Below are positions 7,615 to 18,784 of a DNA stretch of 64,000 bases, piece after piece. The notes under the pieces were generated by a model, which saw only the letters and a program-made list of their open reading frames with translations, was not told the origin of the DNA and made no database searches. The stretch comes from Dokdonella_A sp044227025. GTDB taxonomy: Bacteria > Pseudomonadota > Gammaproteobacteria > Xanthomonadales > Rhodanobacteraceae. The position numbers were made by a program, and so were the translations under genes. The DNA lies in assembly GCF_044227025.1 (NCBI RefSeq), contig NZ_JBGAFX010000005.1:348424-412423 (forward strand). The letters run 5' to 3'. Numbering within the stretch: the stretch's first letter is position 1; each line of letters begins with the position of its first letter.

Positions 7615-9063
7615 CTACGAGACGAAGCCGAGATAACGCGTGTTGAAGTTCGCGAGATTCGGCGTGATCAGGTCGATGTCGCCGTCGGTGAGTCCGAACC
7701 ATTTCGCCAGCGTCGCGGTGTATTGCTCGACCGACGTGGTGGGGATGATCTGGCCGTAGCCGGCATCGTTCGGATTGGAAGCCGATGGTGCCAGGCTCGG
7801 CATGTGCGCAGTTCCGGTATGGCCGAGATCGTCGCCGTAGAACCTGGTGCCATTGACCGCGCCGCCGACGACGAAGTGGTGCGAGGCCCAGCCGTGATCG
7901 CTGCCGTTCTGGTTGTTGGAGAGCGAGCGGCCGAAATCGGAGGCCGTGAATGCGGTGACCCGCGATGCCAGCGAGACGCTGTTCATTGCATTGTGGAAGC
8001 CGGCGAGCGAGCGCGACAGATCGACCAGCAGCGGGTCCTGACGCACGAGCTGGTCCGAATGCGTGTCGTAGCCGTCGGTCGTCACGAAGAACACCTGGCG
8101 CTGGATGCCGGTGTAGCCGGGCACGTTGTTGTTCGCCGCCCACACCAGCTTGGCGACGGTCTGGAGTTGCTGGCCGAGCGTGTCGGTGCCGGTGAAGAAG
8201 CCGCTGAAATCCGGCATCCCGGCCGCGCCGAGCGTTGCATCGATAAGGCTTGCGGTCGCCATCGAGTGGCGCATCGACGAACCATAGGTGCGTTCGAGCG
8301 CATTCACCTGGCCGGGCGCATGCAGGGCGTTGAATGCATTCTGGAGCGCGTTCGTCTGCGACAACTCGTACGGGAAGTCGACCACGTTCGGGCCGTACCA
8401 GTTCATCACGTACCCGTTGACGTCCTGTCCCCGCAGGAACGCATCCTGCCCGCCGAGCGAGGTCAGGGTCGGGATGTTGGCGGGATTGGCGTTGACGACC
8501 AGATCGGCGATGCGCCCGCCCCAGCCGGTCACCGGCTGGTTGTTGGGTGGCGAGGATTGCCAGTAGGCCGACTGGTCCGCATGCGAGAACAGCTGCGGCG
8601 GCAACGGCGGATTGCCGTTCTGGTATTCGGCCTTCGTCACGGGCTGCACCAGGGTGCCGACGTTGGCGACGATCGCCGCCTTCCCGGCATTGAAGACGGT
8701 CGCCAGCTCCGGCATCGATGCGTGCAGGCCGTAGCTCGATCCGTCGCCCGGACTGCCGAACCCGGATGCAGGCGCATTCAGCGCGTGCAGACCGGCGGTC
8801 GGTAGTGCGAGCGTGGGCCGTACCGCGAGGTAGTCGGTGCGCGCCTGGCCCGAGATTGGCACGATCATGTTGAAGCCGTCGTTGCCGCCGTACAGGAACA
8901 CGCAGACGAGCGCGCGATAGTCGGCAAACCCGTAGGTGCCCGCGCGCGTCGCCGCCTGCAGCAACTTCATGCCGCCGAGGGCGGAGTAGACGCTGGCGCC
9001 GCCCAAGGCCGCGCAAAGCGTGTCGCGAACGAAGCGTCGGCGATCGGGGTTGTAGGTGCGCAT
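7615..9063 (-). CDS. DUF1501 family exported protein (Tat substrate)
   Basis: 482 residues. The N-terminus has a twin-arginine signal (DRRRFVRDTLCAALGGASVY). The body matches DUF1501, a family related to alkaline phosphatase/sulfatase-like folds of unknown reaction: VCVFLYGGNDGFNMIVP near the start, YDTHSDQ in the middle, and SDFGRSLSNNQNGSDHGWAS towards the end, the conserved Asp/His cluster. It follows the DUF1800 gene by only 13 bases; the two families are habitually paired in bacterial genomes and are probably cotranscribed and functionally linked. Substrate unknown. Confidence 0.88.
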   Translation of the reverse strand: MRTYNPDRRRFVRDTLCAALGGASVYSALGGMKLLQAATRAGTYGFADYRALVCVFLYGGNDGFNMIVPISGQARTDYLAVRPTLALPTAGLHALNAPASGFGSPGDGSSYGLHASMPELATVFNAGKAAIVANVGTLVQPVTKAEYQNGNPPLPPQLFSHADQSAYWQSSPPNNQPVTGWGGRIADLVVNANPANIPTLTSLGGQDAFLRGQDVNGYVMNWYGPNVVDFPYELSQTNALQNAFNALHAPGQVNALERTYGSSMRHSMATASLIDATLGAAGMPDFSGFFTGTDTLGQQLQTVAKLVWAANNNVPGYTGIQRQVFFVTTDGYDTHSDQLVRQDPLLVDLSRSLAGFHNAMNSVSLASRVTAFTASDFGRSLSNNQNGSDHGWASHHFVVGGAVNGTRFYGDDLGHTGTAHMPSLAPSASNPNDAGYGQIIPTTSVEQYTATLAKWFGLTDGDIDLITPNLANFNTRYLGFVS

Positions 9064-9076
9064 GATGGCCGGCTCC

Positions 9077-10942
9077 TTATTTCTGGATCATGTATTCGGG
9101 CGAGGACAGGATCAGGTAGAGCGCGGTATGGATGCGCCACAAGCGCCAGTCGGAAACGCCATCGGTCCAGGTCGAGTCGATGGGATTCAGGTAGGTCAGC
9201 AGCGTCTGGCGCATGAAGGGCGACATCTGCCCGGACATGAAACGCTTGCTGTAGGCATCGACGAGCCGGTTCGCCGGGTCGGCGGCGCCGCCGTTCGCGC
9301 TGGCCGCGAGTGCGATGTCCTGCAGGTGATCGATCCTCACTTCGCCGAAGTCGTCGCCTGCGCAGCTGTCGGAGAAGTCGAGCGCGAACGATCGCACGCC
9401 GACACTGTTGACCGTGTTCGCGATGATGCTGTCGGTCTGCAGCTGGAATTCGGGGCCGCGCAGTCCGCGCGTGGTCATCTCGCCCGGCGGCAGGTAGCTC
9501 GGCTTGAAGAAGTTGAACACCGACGGCGCGTTGATCGGCGCCTGCGCCACGCCCGATCCGTACTGGCTGTCGGAGGTGCCCCATGCGGTGATGTAGCCGG
9601 CATAGCGGTATGGATTGGCATAGTGGCCATTGGGTCCATCCGTGCCGCAGATGTGGCGTGCATGCATCGCGCGCCAGAAGTGCGTCAGCGCGAGCAGGGG
9701 TTCGCGCAACTTGCCGAACGTATCCATGGAGCGCCACTGGCCGAAACGTGCTTCCGGATCGAGCAGGACCGCCTTGATCACTTCGCGCAGCTGGTTCGCA
9801 TTGGCGCGATTCGCATTGAACACCGCCGCCACGCGTTGCACGTAAGCCGGCGCAGGGTTGCTCGTGACGAGGCGCTGGATCAGCTGTTTCGAAATGAACG
9901 GACCGACGTTCGGGTGGTTGTAGATGTTGTCGAGCGCGAACGCGAGGTCGGAAGCGGGCGTGCCGCCGTCCGTGAGCACGCCGCCATTTTGAGCGCCGGG
10001 GTAGGCGAGCAGCTGCTTGGCGTGCATGTCGTCGGCATGCGTGCCGTTGTCGTGGTACGCCGCGATCGGCGCCATCGGCTGCATGAAGTTCGTGCTGTTG
10101 GTCCAGTCCGGGCCGCAGGTCGTGAAGTCGGCGCAGTCCGACCAGTTCCAGCCGGTGAACACATGCGCGAACGCCGAAATCGTGTCTTGCGTGTAGGTCG
10201 GGATCTCCTGTCCGCCGCTGAGCGTCGGGGTGCCATCGGGATTCAGCAGCACGAGTCCGACACTGAACAGCTGGTTGATCTCGCGTGCGTAGTTCTCGTC
10301 CGGGTGGATGTTCTGCGCCGCATTCGCGCGCTGGTTCGCGAGCATGTTGAGGTAGACGCCCATCGCCGGGTTCAGCGTCATCTTCTCGAGCAGGGTGCGG
10401 AAGTTGCCGAACGCGCCGTCGACGAGCGTGTCCTGGTAGTAGGCGATTCCGCGCGGAAACGCGGCGAGCATCGCATTCTGTTCGGAAACCACCATGATTT
10501 CGCTGAGGGCGAACGCGACGCGCTGGCGCAGCTGGTCGGAATGGATCAACGAAATGTTGGCCGGATCGGGTCCACCGAGTGCGCCGAGGAACCATGCTTC
10601 GCGCCGGGAGTCCTGCCCGACCTGTTCGCCAAGCGTGGTTTCGACCCAGTCCATGTAGGCGAGCGTGTGCGTCGGTGCGGCTGCGAACTGTTCCGTCAGC
10701 CACGTCTGGTAGCCGACCGCGCGCAGGTGCGCGATGTCGCCGTCGGTGGGTCCGAACGTCGCCTGCGCCAGGAAGCGCGAAGCGTCGGAGTCGGTGAACG
10801 GCCCGAGTGCGGCGCCCTCGAAGCCATCGTGGAGCATCGCGTCCGGCGCATGGCTCTGCGCGAACACGATGCCGGAGACCGCGACGGCGAGCGCCGCCAT
10901 GGCGCAAGTCGCAGTGCGACGAACAATCCCATGCATACCCAT
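9077..10942 (-). CDS. DUF1800 family exported protein
   Basis: About 621 residues. The signal peptide is MGMHGIVRRTATCAMAALAV, with cleavage near VFAQS. Then comes APDAMLHDGFEGAALGPF, an example of a short [F/L]xxGF[ED] motif seen in several exported proteins of this window, before the DUF1800 domain: ASRFLAQATFGPT, LREPLLALTHFWRAM, MDWVETTLG and ENYAREINQLFSVGLV are family landmarks. A longer frame runs 44 codons upstream but lacks a signal peptide, so I take the ATG at 10942; 10936 is also possible. It heads an operon with DUF1501. Reaction unknown. Confidence 0.86.
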   Translation of the reverse strand: MGMHGIVRRTATCAMAALAVAVSGIVFAQSHAPDAMLHDGFEGAALGPFTDSDASRFLAQATFGPTDGDIAHLRAVGYQTWLTEQFAAAPTHTLAYMDWVETTLGEQVGQDSRREAWFLGALGGPDPANISLIHSDQLRQRVAFALSEIMVVSEQNAMLAAFPRGIAYYQDTLVDGAFGNFRTLLEKMTLNPAMGVYLNMLANQRANAAQNIHPDENYAREINQLFSVGLVLLNPDGTPTLSGGQEIPTYTQDTISAFAHVFTGWNWSDCADFTTCGPDWTNSTNFMQPMAPIAAYHDNGTHADDMHAKQLLAYPGAQNGGVLTDGGTPASDLAFALDNIYNHPNVGPFISKQLIQRLVTSNPAPAYVQRVAAVFNANRANANQLREVIKAVLLDPEARFGQWRSMDTFGKLREPLLALTHFWRAMHARHICGTDGPNGHYANPYRYAGYITAWGTSDSQYGSGVAQAPINAPSVFNFFKPSYLPPGEMTTRGLRGPEFQLQTDSIIANTVNSVGVRSFALDFSDSCAGDDFGEVRIDHLQDIALAASANGGAADPANRLVDAYSKRFMSGQMSPFMRQTLLTYLNPIDSTWTDGVSDWRLWRIHTALYLILSSPEYMIQK

Positions 10943-11050
10943 GATTTTTCCCCAACCCCCGCTGGACGGAGCATACGTTACGCTTACAACGGATTGAAAA
11001 CGTGCGCCGGGCCACAGCGGACGCGTGACGGACGTCGCGCCGTCAGGGAC

Positions 11051-11079
11051 TTGACGTCCGGCACACGTCGCCACAGAAT
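11051..11079 (+). promoter_or_regulatory. Promoter for tRNA-Asn
   Basis: TTGACG at 11051-11056, a 17-base spacer, and CAGAAT at 11074-11079, about 10 bases before the mature tRNA 5' end. Confidence 0.55.
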
Positions 11080-11088
11080 ATGCGGCTC

Positions 11089-11165
11089 GCCCGAATAGCT
11101 CAGCTGGTTAGAGCACTTGACTGTTAATCAGGGGGTCGTTGGTTCGAGTCCAACTTCGGGCGCCA
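11089..11165 (+). tRNA. tRNA-Asn (GTT)
   Basis: 77-nt cloverleaf. The acceptor arm GCCCGAA pairs with TTCGGGC, then discriminator G and an encoded CCA at 11163-11165. Anticodon loop CTGTTAA holds GTT, reading Asn codons. D-loop AGCTCAGCTGGTTAGAG and T-arm GGTTCGAGTCC are canonical. Confidence 0.98.
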
Positions 11166-11196
11166 CATGCTTTCGCCGGGACATCCCGGAAACACC

Positions 11197-11223
11197 AAAA
11201 CCCCGCGGACCGCGGGGTTTTTT
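11197..11223 (+). terminator. Rho-independent terminator after tRNA-Asn
   Basis: Stem ACCCCGCG/CGCGGGGT with a GAC loop, preceded by an A-run and followed by six T. Confidence 0.9.
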
Positions 11224-11333
11224 GTTGCCGTCGTTTCCCCTGCGTACGCGCGAGGCCGCACGCCGCTGGCGGGTTGCCGCCCGCGAAGCGTGCATTGATC
11301 GCTGCCAGAGCCGTCGACGGGTCGACCCGGTCT

Positions 11334-11891
11334 TCATCCCGCGCCGGCAATGCAGTCAGATGCCGCGCCCGCCGTAGCCTGGCCGAGTCGGATGCGGCCG
11401 GACTGGCTGACCACCAGAGTGCGCGCCCGCGTCGGCCCGGCGGCGCGGTCGCATACGGTCAACGTGATGTTGGTGCCGGAGGCCGAGCCGTCGGACTGGT
11501 AGTCGATGCGTGGCCGGCCGACGGTGGCGAGGATGCCGATGCCTTCCGGCTGCGCCTGGCCGCCCCCGATCACCGGCTCTTCGTCGGAGCGCTGCCCATC
11601 GTGGTCGCGATCGGCGAACAGCAGCCAGCCGAGATGCCATTGCGTGGTGTGCAGGCAGGTGCTCTGGTCGACGCTTGGACAGGCTATGACATGCATGCCG
11701 CGACTGACGGCCGCGCTGCGCGCCTGGTTGAGCGACGCCTGCAGATCGGCCATCACGACTTGCTGGCGCGTGCGTCCGAGCAGGTTGCCGAAAGCCGGAA
11801 TCGCGACGGTGGCGAGTACAGCGACGATCGCGAGCGCCATCATCAGCTCGACCAGGGTGAATCCACGCATTGCCTTCGCTTCCTGCGGCAT
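11334..11891 (-). CDS. GspH/FimT-type pseudopilin
   Basis: 185-residue minor pseudopilin. The class III leader MPQEAKAMRG is followed by FTLVELMMALAIVAVLATVA, with the conserved Glu at position 5 of the mature protein needed for pilus assembly and a single N-terminal helix. The C-terminal part is the GspH/FimT beta-rich domain (CDRAAGPTRARTLVVSQSGR resembles the usual end of FimT). The ATG at 11891 has GGAG 8 bases upstream; a longer frame to 12230 is spurious. No other pilin genes are adjacent, so it is an orphan whose partner machine (type IV pilus or type II secretion) must be encoded elsewhere. Confidence 0.88.
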   Translation of the reverse strand: MPQEAKAMRGFTLVELMMALAIVAVLATVAIPAFGNLLGRTRQQVVMADLQASLNQARSAAVSRGMHVIACPSVDQSTCLHTTQWHLGWLLFADRDHDGQRSDEEPVIGGGQAQPEGIGILATVGRPRIDYQSDGSASGTNITLTVCDRAAGPTRARTLVVSQSGRIRLGQATAGAASDCIAGAG

Positions 11892-12030
11892 GGCCACGAC
11901 TCCGTGTGAGGTCGGGCACATCCTAGGCGGCCGATCGGCCGCGCGCGATGGGCGCATTCGTGCAGCAGTGTAGGAAAATCGCGCGAGCCGACGCCCGATT
12001 CGCATGGACGCACGCCGTATACTTCGTCGG

Positions 12031-14049
<2,019 letters not shown>

Positions 14050-14119
14050 TCGTTGTCGGTAACGTGGCTGTCGTCGATGCCGACTAGGCTGCGCCGCATC
14101 CGCGGCATGGACGACAACG

Positions 14120-15496
14120 ATGAATCTTGCATTGGCGGCGCCGGCAGGGGCGCCGATCGGCGACCCTCTCACGCGCGCGATTTCCGGTGATGCGCGGTTT
14201 GGCGCCGGCCGCGGCGAGCTGGCTGCGCTGCTGCTCGCGACCGAACCGCTGCGCCCCGAAACCTGCGTGCTCGATGCAGCCCAGCGTTTCCTCGAAACCC
14301 GTCATGCGGGACTGCTGAGTCTTCCGGTGGTCGCACCGGACGGCCGTCCTGTCGGCATGATCAGTCGCTACGAACTGATGCGCATGTTCCTGCAGCCGTA
14401 CGGGCGCGAGCTGTACGGACGCCGTCCGATCGCGGTGTTGATGGATCGCGCGCCGCTGGTGCTGTCGCTGGCAAGCTCGATCGACGAGGCGGCGCGAGCA
14501 ATCGCGTCGCATGTGAGGAGTCCGATCACCGACGACTTCGTGCTGGTGGATGAACGCGGCTACGCCGGCACCGGCCTCGTCCTCGACGTGTTGCACGCGG
14601 TCGAGAGCCGCCTCGCCGAGCGTTCGCACGAACTCGAACGTGCCTATGCTCGTCTGAAATCGTCGCAGTCGCAGCTCGTGCAGTCGGAGAAGATGGCCTC
14701 GCTCGGACAGATGGTTGCAGGGCTGGTGCACGAGATCAACACGCCGCTCGGCTACGTGCGCAACAACGTCGAAATGACGCGGGTGGCACTCGGCGATGCC
14801 GCGCGCCTCGTGTCGGCACAACAGGCGGTGATCGACGCGGTGACGGGCGAGGGCGAGCCGGGCGACCAGCTCGATGCGCTCATTGCCGAGATCGGCCAGT
14901 TGCGGGTTACGGTCGATCCGGCCGCACTCGACGACCTGTGCGGGTTGCTCGATGACACCGTGCACGGCATCGGCCAGATCGGTGAGCTCGTGCTGAACCT
15001 CAAGGACTTCAGTCGCCTCGACCAGGCGGGCATGCAGAAGGCCGACATCAATCGCCTCGTCGAGAGCGCGCTGCGCATCGTCGCGCACGTGCTGCGCAAG
15101 CGCGATATCGAAGTCGTGCTCAAGCTCGGCGAGATCCCGCCGCTGGACTGCGCGCCGGCGCAGATCAACCAGGTGCTGCTCAACCTGCTGGGCAACGCGG
15201 CGCAGGCGATCGAGCACAACCACGGGCGCATCGTCGTCGCGACCCGGATGCTCGATCGCCGCGCGATCGTCATGATCGAGGACAACGGCAAGGGCATCGA
15301 GGCGAGCAACCTGCCGCGCATCTTCGATCCGTTCTTCACGACCAAGCCGATCGGGCAGGGCAGCGGCATGGGGCTGTCGATCTCGCACCAGATCGTCGAT
15401 CAGCACGGCGGCGTGATCCGGGTCAGCTCGAAGCCGGGCGTCGGCACCCGTTTTCTCGTGGTGCTGCCGCTGGGCCCGGACGGGGCGGATGCATGA
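14120..15496 (+). CDS. CBS-domain sensor histidine kinase
   Basis: 458-residue kinase without membrane spans. The N-terminal part (about residues 45-160) looks like a pair of CBS domains (VLDAAQRFLETRHAGLLSLP, GRPVGMISRYELM), which usually sense adenine nucleotides. A coiled region (ERSHELERAYARLKSSQSQL) leads into a HisKA-like helix with the phosphorylated His at about 204 in GLVHEINTPLGYVRNN, then HATPase_c with N-box LLGNAAQAIEHN, IEDNGKGIE and GSGMGLSIS. The stop overlaps the next response regulator by 4 bases (ATGA), making them a clear two-component pair. The signal is inferred to be cytoplasmic; target genes are unknown. Confidence 0.9.
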   Translation: MNLALAAPAGAPIGDPLTRAISGDARFGAGRGELAALLLATEPLRPETCVLDAAQRFLETRHAGLLSLPVVAPDGRPVGMISRYELMRMFLQPYGRELYGRRPIAVLMDRAPLVLSLASSIDEAARAIASHVRSPITDDFVLVDERGYAGTGLVLDVLHAVESRLAERSHELERAYARLKSSQSQLVQSEKMASLGQMVAGLVHEINTPLGYVRNNVEMTRVALGDAARLVSAQQAVIDAVTGEGEPGDQLDALIAEIGQLRVTVDPAALDDLCGLLDDTVHGIGQIGELVLNLKDFSRLDQAGMQKADINRLVESALRIVAHVLRKRDIEVVLKLGEIPPLDCAPAQINQVLLNLLGNAAQAIEHNHGRIVVATRMLDRRAIVMIEDNGKGIEASNLPRIFDPFFTTKPIGQGSGMGLSISHQIVDQHGGVIRVSSKPGVGTRFLVVLPLGPDGADA

Positions 15497-16437
15497 ACGC
15501 GCCGTTGCCCTGCGTATTGTTCGTCGACGACGAGGAACGCATCCTGCGCTCGCTGCGCATGCTGTTTCGTGGTCGTTGCGAAACCCTCGCGACAACGTCG
15601 GCGCGCGAGGCGATCGAGTGGGTGCGCCAGCGCCCGGTGCACGTGATCGTCAGCGACCAGCGCATGCCGGAGATGGGTGGCGTCGAGGTCCTGCGCGAGG
15701 TCGCGACGATTTCGCCGGCGACGATGCGCATCCTCCTGACCGGATACGCGGACATCGATGCGGTGACCGCTGCGGTCAACGAGGGCGAGATCTACCGCTT
15801 CATCGAGAAGCCGTGGCTGGCGCGGCAGCTGATCGCGACGGTCGAGCAGGCCGCGCGCGTCGCGATGCACGATTTCGCCGCGGCATCGCGTGAACAGATC
15901 CGCGTGGCGCCGCCGGAGGCCGCGTTCGCTTCGGTGGCCGCGCGGGTCGTCGTGCTCGACGAGGAGGGGGCCCTTGCGGCGCAGGTGCGCGAGCTGCTGC
16001 CCGGGGCGGTGCAGGTCGAACACGCGAGTGACCTGGAGGGAGCACTCGATCTGCTCGTCGACCATGACGTCGCGGTGATCGTCGCGCGCCTGTCGAGCGC
16101 CGACGGCGAGGTTGCAGATGCCCTGAAGCAGCTGAAGACGTTGCGGCCCGCGACGCTGGCGATCGTGGTATCGACGTTGCGCGACAGTCGCTTGCTGATC
16201 GGCCTGATCAATGAAGGCCAGGTGTTCCGCTTCCTGCTGCAACCGCCGCCGCGCGAGCTGCTGCGGCGTGGCCTGATCGCCGCGCTCGAGCGCCACGAGC
16301 AGCTGCGGACTCAGTCGAACCTGCTGCGCCGACACGCGGTGGAGGTGTCGAGCGTGCCATCGTCCGCGACGATGCCCGGGCGCCTGCTGCGGGCGTGGCG
16401 TCGCCTGCGCGAGGCCGCGGTCATGCGCATCGCCTGA
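15493..16437 (+). CDS. Response regulator with a second, degenerate receiver-like domain
   Basis: 314 residues. The first receiver domain has the acidic pair D12-D13, phosphoacceptor D55 in VSDQRMPEMGG, the Thr in LLTGYAD and the Lys in IEKPW. It resembles receivers of the HupR/RpfG type. The second half (from about VVVLDEEGALAAQVRELL) has receiver-like length and pattern, ending FRFLLQPPPRELLRRGL where EKPW would be, but lacks the phosphoacceptor (IVARLSS). There is no DNA-binding, HD-GYP or cyclase output. It may signal by protein contact. Translation is coupled to the kinase through ATGA. Confidence 0.85.
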   Translation: MNAPLPCVLFVDDEERILRSLRMLFRGRCETLATTSAREAIEWVRQRPVHVIVSDQRMPEMGGVEVLREVATISPATMRILLTGYADIDAVTAAVNEGEIYRFIEKPWLARQLIATVEQAARVAMHDFAAASREQIRVAPPEAAFASVAARVVVLDEEGALAAQVRELLPGAVQVEHASDLEGALDLLVDHDVAVIVARLSSADGEVADALKQLKTLRPATLAIVVSTLRDSRLLIGLINEGQVFRFLLQPPPRELLRRGLIAALERHEQLRTQSNLLRRHAVEVSSVPSSATMPGRLLRAWRRLREAAVMRIA

Positions 16438-16503
16438 TTCCGCTTGCCCATGCCCCAGCATGAATCCTGGGGCGAACGGGGCGGGCGTTTTCGCTTCGAC
16501 GGG

Positions 16504-16532
16504 TTGTTCCGTCGCTGGCGCTGTGCTACCTT
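16504..16532 (+). promoter_or_regulatory. Promoter for tRNA-Val
   Basis: TTGTTC at 16504-16509, 17-base spacer, TACCTT at 16527-16532 with an upstream TG, about 50 bases before the tRNA. Confidence 0.45.
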
Positions 16533-16582
16533 GCGCGCCCTTCGCAAGGCGGCAGTTTGCGCAGGCAGTTTCGATTCCAACC

Positions 16583-16657
16583 GGGCGGTTAGCTCAGCGG
16601 TAGAGCACTACCTTGACATGGTAGGGGTCACAGGTTCGATCCCTGTACCGCCCACCA
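16583..16657 (+). tRNA. tRNA-Val (GAC)
   Basis: 75-nt cloverleaf. The acceptor GGGCGGT pairs with ACCGCCC, discriminator A, encoded CCA at 16655-16657. Anticodon stem CTACC/GGTAG encloses TTGACAT with anticodon GAC. The T-arm CAGGTTCGATCCCTG is standard. Confidence 0.98.
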
Positions 16658-16678
16658 GGAGCCTTAGTTCGAAAGAAC

Positions 16679-16717
16679 ATGATCACCATGACGCGAACCT
16701 TCGACAACATCGACTGA
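16679..16717 (+). CDS. Possible 12-residue leader peptide ahead of thrS
   Basis: Short frame MITMTRTFDNID between tRNA-Val and a terminator, upstream of thrS. Three of twelve residues are Thr, the amino acid charged by the downstream enzyme. It lies inside an 8-base inverted repeat (ACCAGGAG at 16654-16661, CTCCTGGT at 16732-16739). No strong ribosome-binding site is seen. It could be an attenuator leader or chance. Confidence 0.2.
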   Translation: MITMTRTFDNID

Positions 16718-16745
16718 AAGCCGCGCAAGGTCTCCTGGTATCAAG

Positions 16746-16771
16746 AAAGGGCGCCTTGGCGCCCTTTTTTA
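16746..16771 (+). terminator. Rho-independent terminator or attenuator before thrS
   Basis: Stem AAGGGCGCC/GGCGCCCTT with a short TT loop, followed by a run of T. It ends the tRNA-Val transcript and lies about 65 bases before thrS, so it could also act as an attenuator. Confidence 0.85.
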
Positions 16772-16834
16772 TTGGCCGATGGCCAGCAGGCTGGAAGCGC
16801 GACAGGCGGCTTCCGGCGAACGGAAGAAGATCCC

Positions 16835-18739
16835 ATGATCAATGTGACGCTACCCGACGGCAGCAGGAAGCAGTTCGACAACCCGCCCAGTGTGCAGGAC
16901 GTTGCTGCATCGATCGGCGCGGGGCTCGCCAAGGCGGCGCTGGCCGGCAAGGTCGACGGCGAACTCGTCGACAGCAGCCGCGTCATCGACCATGACGCGA
17001 GGCTCGAGATCGTCACCGAAAAAAGTCCCGAAGCGCTCGAGGTGATCCGTCACTCGACCGCGCATCTGCTCGCCCAGGCTGTGCAACGCCTGTTCCCGAA
17101 GGCGCAGGTGACGATCGGTCCGGTGATCGACAACGGTTTCTATTACGACTTCGCGTTCGAGCGGCAGTTCACGCCCGAGGATCTCGCGCTGATCGAGGCC
17201 GAGATGAAGAAGATCGCGGCCGAGGCCTTGCCGGTGTCGCGTTCGGTCCTGCCGCGCGACGAGGCGGTGAAGTTCTTCCGCGCGAGGGGCGAGGAATACA
17301 AGGCGCAGATCATCGAAAGCATTCCGGCCAGCGAGGCGCTGTCGCTGTACTCGCAGGGCGAGTTCACCGACCTCTGTCGCGGCCCGCACGTGCCGAACAC
17401 GAGCCGGCTCAAGAGTTTCAAGCTCATGAAGGTGGCCGGCGCCTATTGGCGCGGCGATTCGAACAACGAGATGCTGTCGCGCATCTACGGCACCGCCTGG
17501 CTCAACGACAAGGACCTTGCGGCCTACCTGACGCAGATCGAGGAAGCGGAGAAGCGCGACCATCGCAAGATCGGCAAGCAGCTCGACCTGTTCCACATCC
17601 AGGAAGAAGCGCCGGGTCTGGTGTTCTGGCATCCGAAGGGCTGGTCGATCTGGCAGGTGGTCGAGCAGCGCATGCGCAAGGTCTACCGCGACAGCGGCTA
17701 CCAGGAAGTGCGCTGCCCGCAGATTCTCGACGTGTCCTTGTGGAAGAAGTCCGGTCACTGGGACAACTACAAGGACAACATGTTCTTCACCGAGTCCGAG
17801 AAGCGGACCTACGCGTTGAAGCCCATGAATTGCCCCGGCCACGTACAGGTGTTCAACCAGGGGCTGCGCAGCTATCGCGACCTGCCGATCCGTTACGGCG
17901 AGTTCGGTGCCTGCCACCGCAACGAGCCGTCCGGCGCGCTGCACGGCATCCTGCGCGTGCGCGGTTTCACCCAGGACGACGGCCACATCTTCTGCACCGA
18001 GGACCAGATCGAGGCCGAGGTGACGGCGTTCCACCGCCAGGCGATGCAGGTCTACGCCGAATTCGGCTTCAGCGACGTCCAGCTGAAGATCGCCCTGCGC
18101 CCGGAACCGCGCCTCGGAGACGATGCGACCTGGGACAAGGCGGAGGAGGCGCTGCGCTCGGCCCTGCGTGCCGCCGGGGTGGAGTGGCAGGAGCTGCCGG
18201 GCGAGGGCGCCTTCTACGGCCCCAAGATCGAGTACCACCTGAACGACGCGATTGGCCGCACCTGGCAGCTCGGGACCATGCAGGTCGACTTCATGATGCC
18301 GCAGCGCCTCGGCGCTGAATACGTCGACGAGCACAGCCAGAAGCGCCATCCGGTCATGCTGCATCGCGCGATCGTCGGCTCCATGGAGCGTTTCATCGGG
18401 ATCCTGGTCGAAAACCACGCCGGCGCGTTCCCGCCCTGGCTTGCCCCGGTCCAGGCGGTCGTCCTGAACATTACGGATGCCCAGGCCGGTTTCGTCAATG
18501 AAGTGGCGCAAGCCCTTGTGGCAAAAGGTTTCCGGGTGGAGGCCGATTTGCGTAACGAGAAAATCGGTTATAAAATCCGCGAACACACGTTGGACAAGGT
18601 GCCCTACCTCCTGGTCGTTGGCGACCGGGAAAGGGAGGCGGGGGCCGTCGCCGTGCGTACGCGTGCGGGTGAGGATCTGGGGTCGATGCCGATTTCCAGC
18701 TTCGCCGAACGCTTGGAGTCCGAGTGCCGCCCGCGCTGA
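16835..18739 (+). CDS. thrS: Threonyl-tRNA synthetase
   Basis: Class II synthetase that charges tRNA-Thr. 634 residues in the usual four-part order: TGS domain (MINVTLPDGSRKQFDNPPSV), editing/SAD domain (RHSTAHLLAQAVQRLFP), catalytic core with zinc ligand Cys at about 333 (MNCPGHVQVF), motif 2 (HRNEPSGALHGILRVRGFTQ) and motif 3 region (HRAIVGSMERFIGIL), then the anticodon-binding domain (PVQAVVLNITDAQAGF). The ATG at 16835 follows GGAAGAAGA. It heads the thrS-infC-rpmI-rplT-pheS-pheT-ihfA string conserved in gammaproteobacteria. Confidence 0.99.
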   Translation: MINVTLPDGSRKQFDNPPSVQDVAASIGAGLAKAALAGKVDGELVDSSRVIDHDARLEIVTEKSPEALEVIRHSTAHLLAQAVQRLFPKAQVTIGPVIDNGFYYDFAFERQFTPEDLALIEAEMKKIAAEALPVSRSVLPRDEAVKFFRARGEEYKAQIIESIPASEALSLYSQGEFTDLCRGPHVPNTSRLKSFKLMKVAGAYWRGDSNNEMLSRIYGTAWLNDKDLAAYLTQIEEAEKRDHRKIGKQLDLFHIQEEAPGLVFWHPKGWSIWQVVEQRMRKVYRDSGYQEVRCPQILDVSLWKKSGHWDNYKDNMFFTESEKRTYALKPMNCPGHVQVFNQGLRSYRDLPIRYGEFGACHRNEPSGALHGILRVRGFTQDDGHIFCTEDQIEAEVTAFHRQAMQVYAEFGFSDVQLKIALRPEPRLGDDATWDKAEEALRSALRAAGVEWQELPGEGAFYGPKIEYHLNDAIGRTWQLGTMQVDFMMPQRLGAEYVDEHSQKRHPVMLHRAIVGSMERFIGILVENHAGAFPPWLAPVQAVVLNITDAQAGFVNEVAQALVAKGFRVEADLRNEKIGYKIREHTLDKVPYLLVVGDREREAGAVAVRTRAGEDLGSMPISSFAERLESECRPR

Positions 18740-18784
18740 AGCGCCGTCACGCGGAAAAGAGTTTCCCCCTTGGAGGACTGACGT

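Noticed and set aside
12000..12030. LexA box upstream of uvrB
   Set aside because: No CTG-N10-CAG-like palindrome or other SOS box was visible before the gene.
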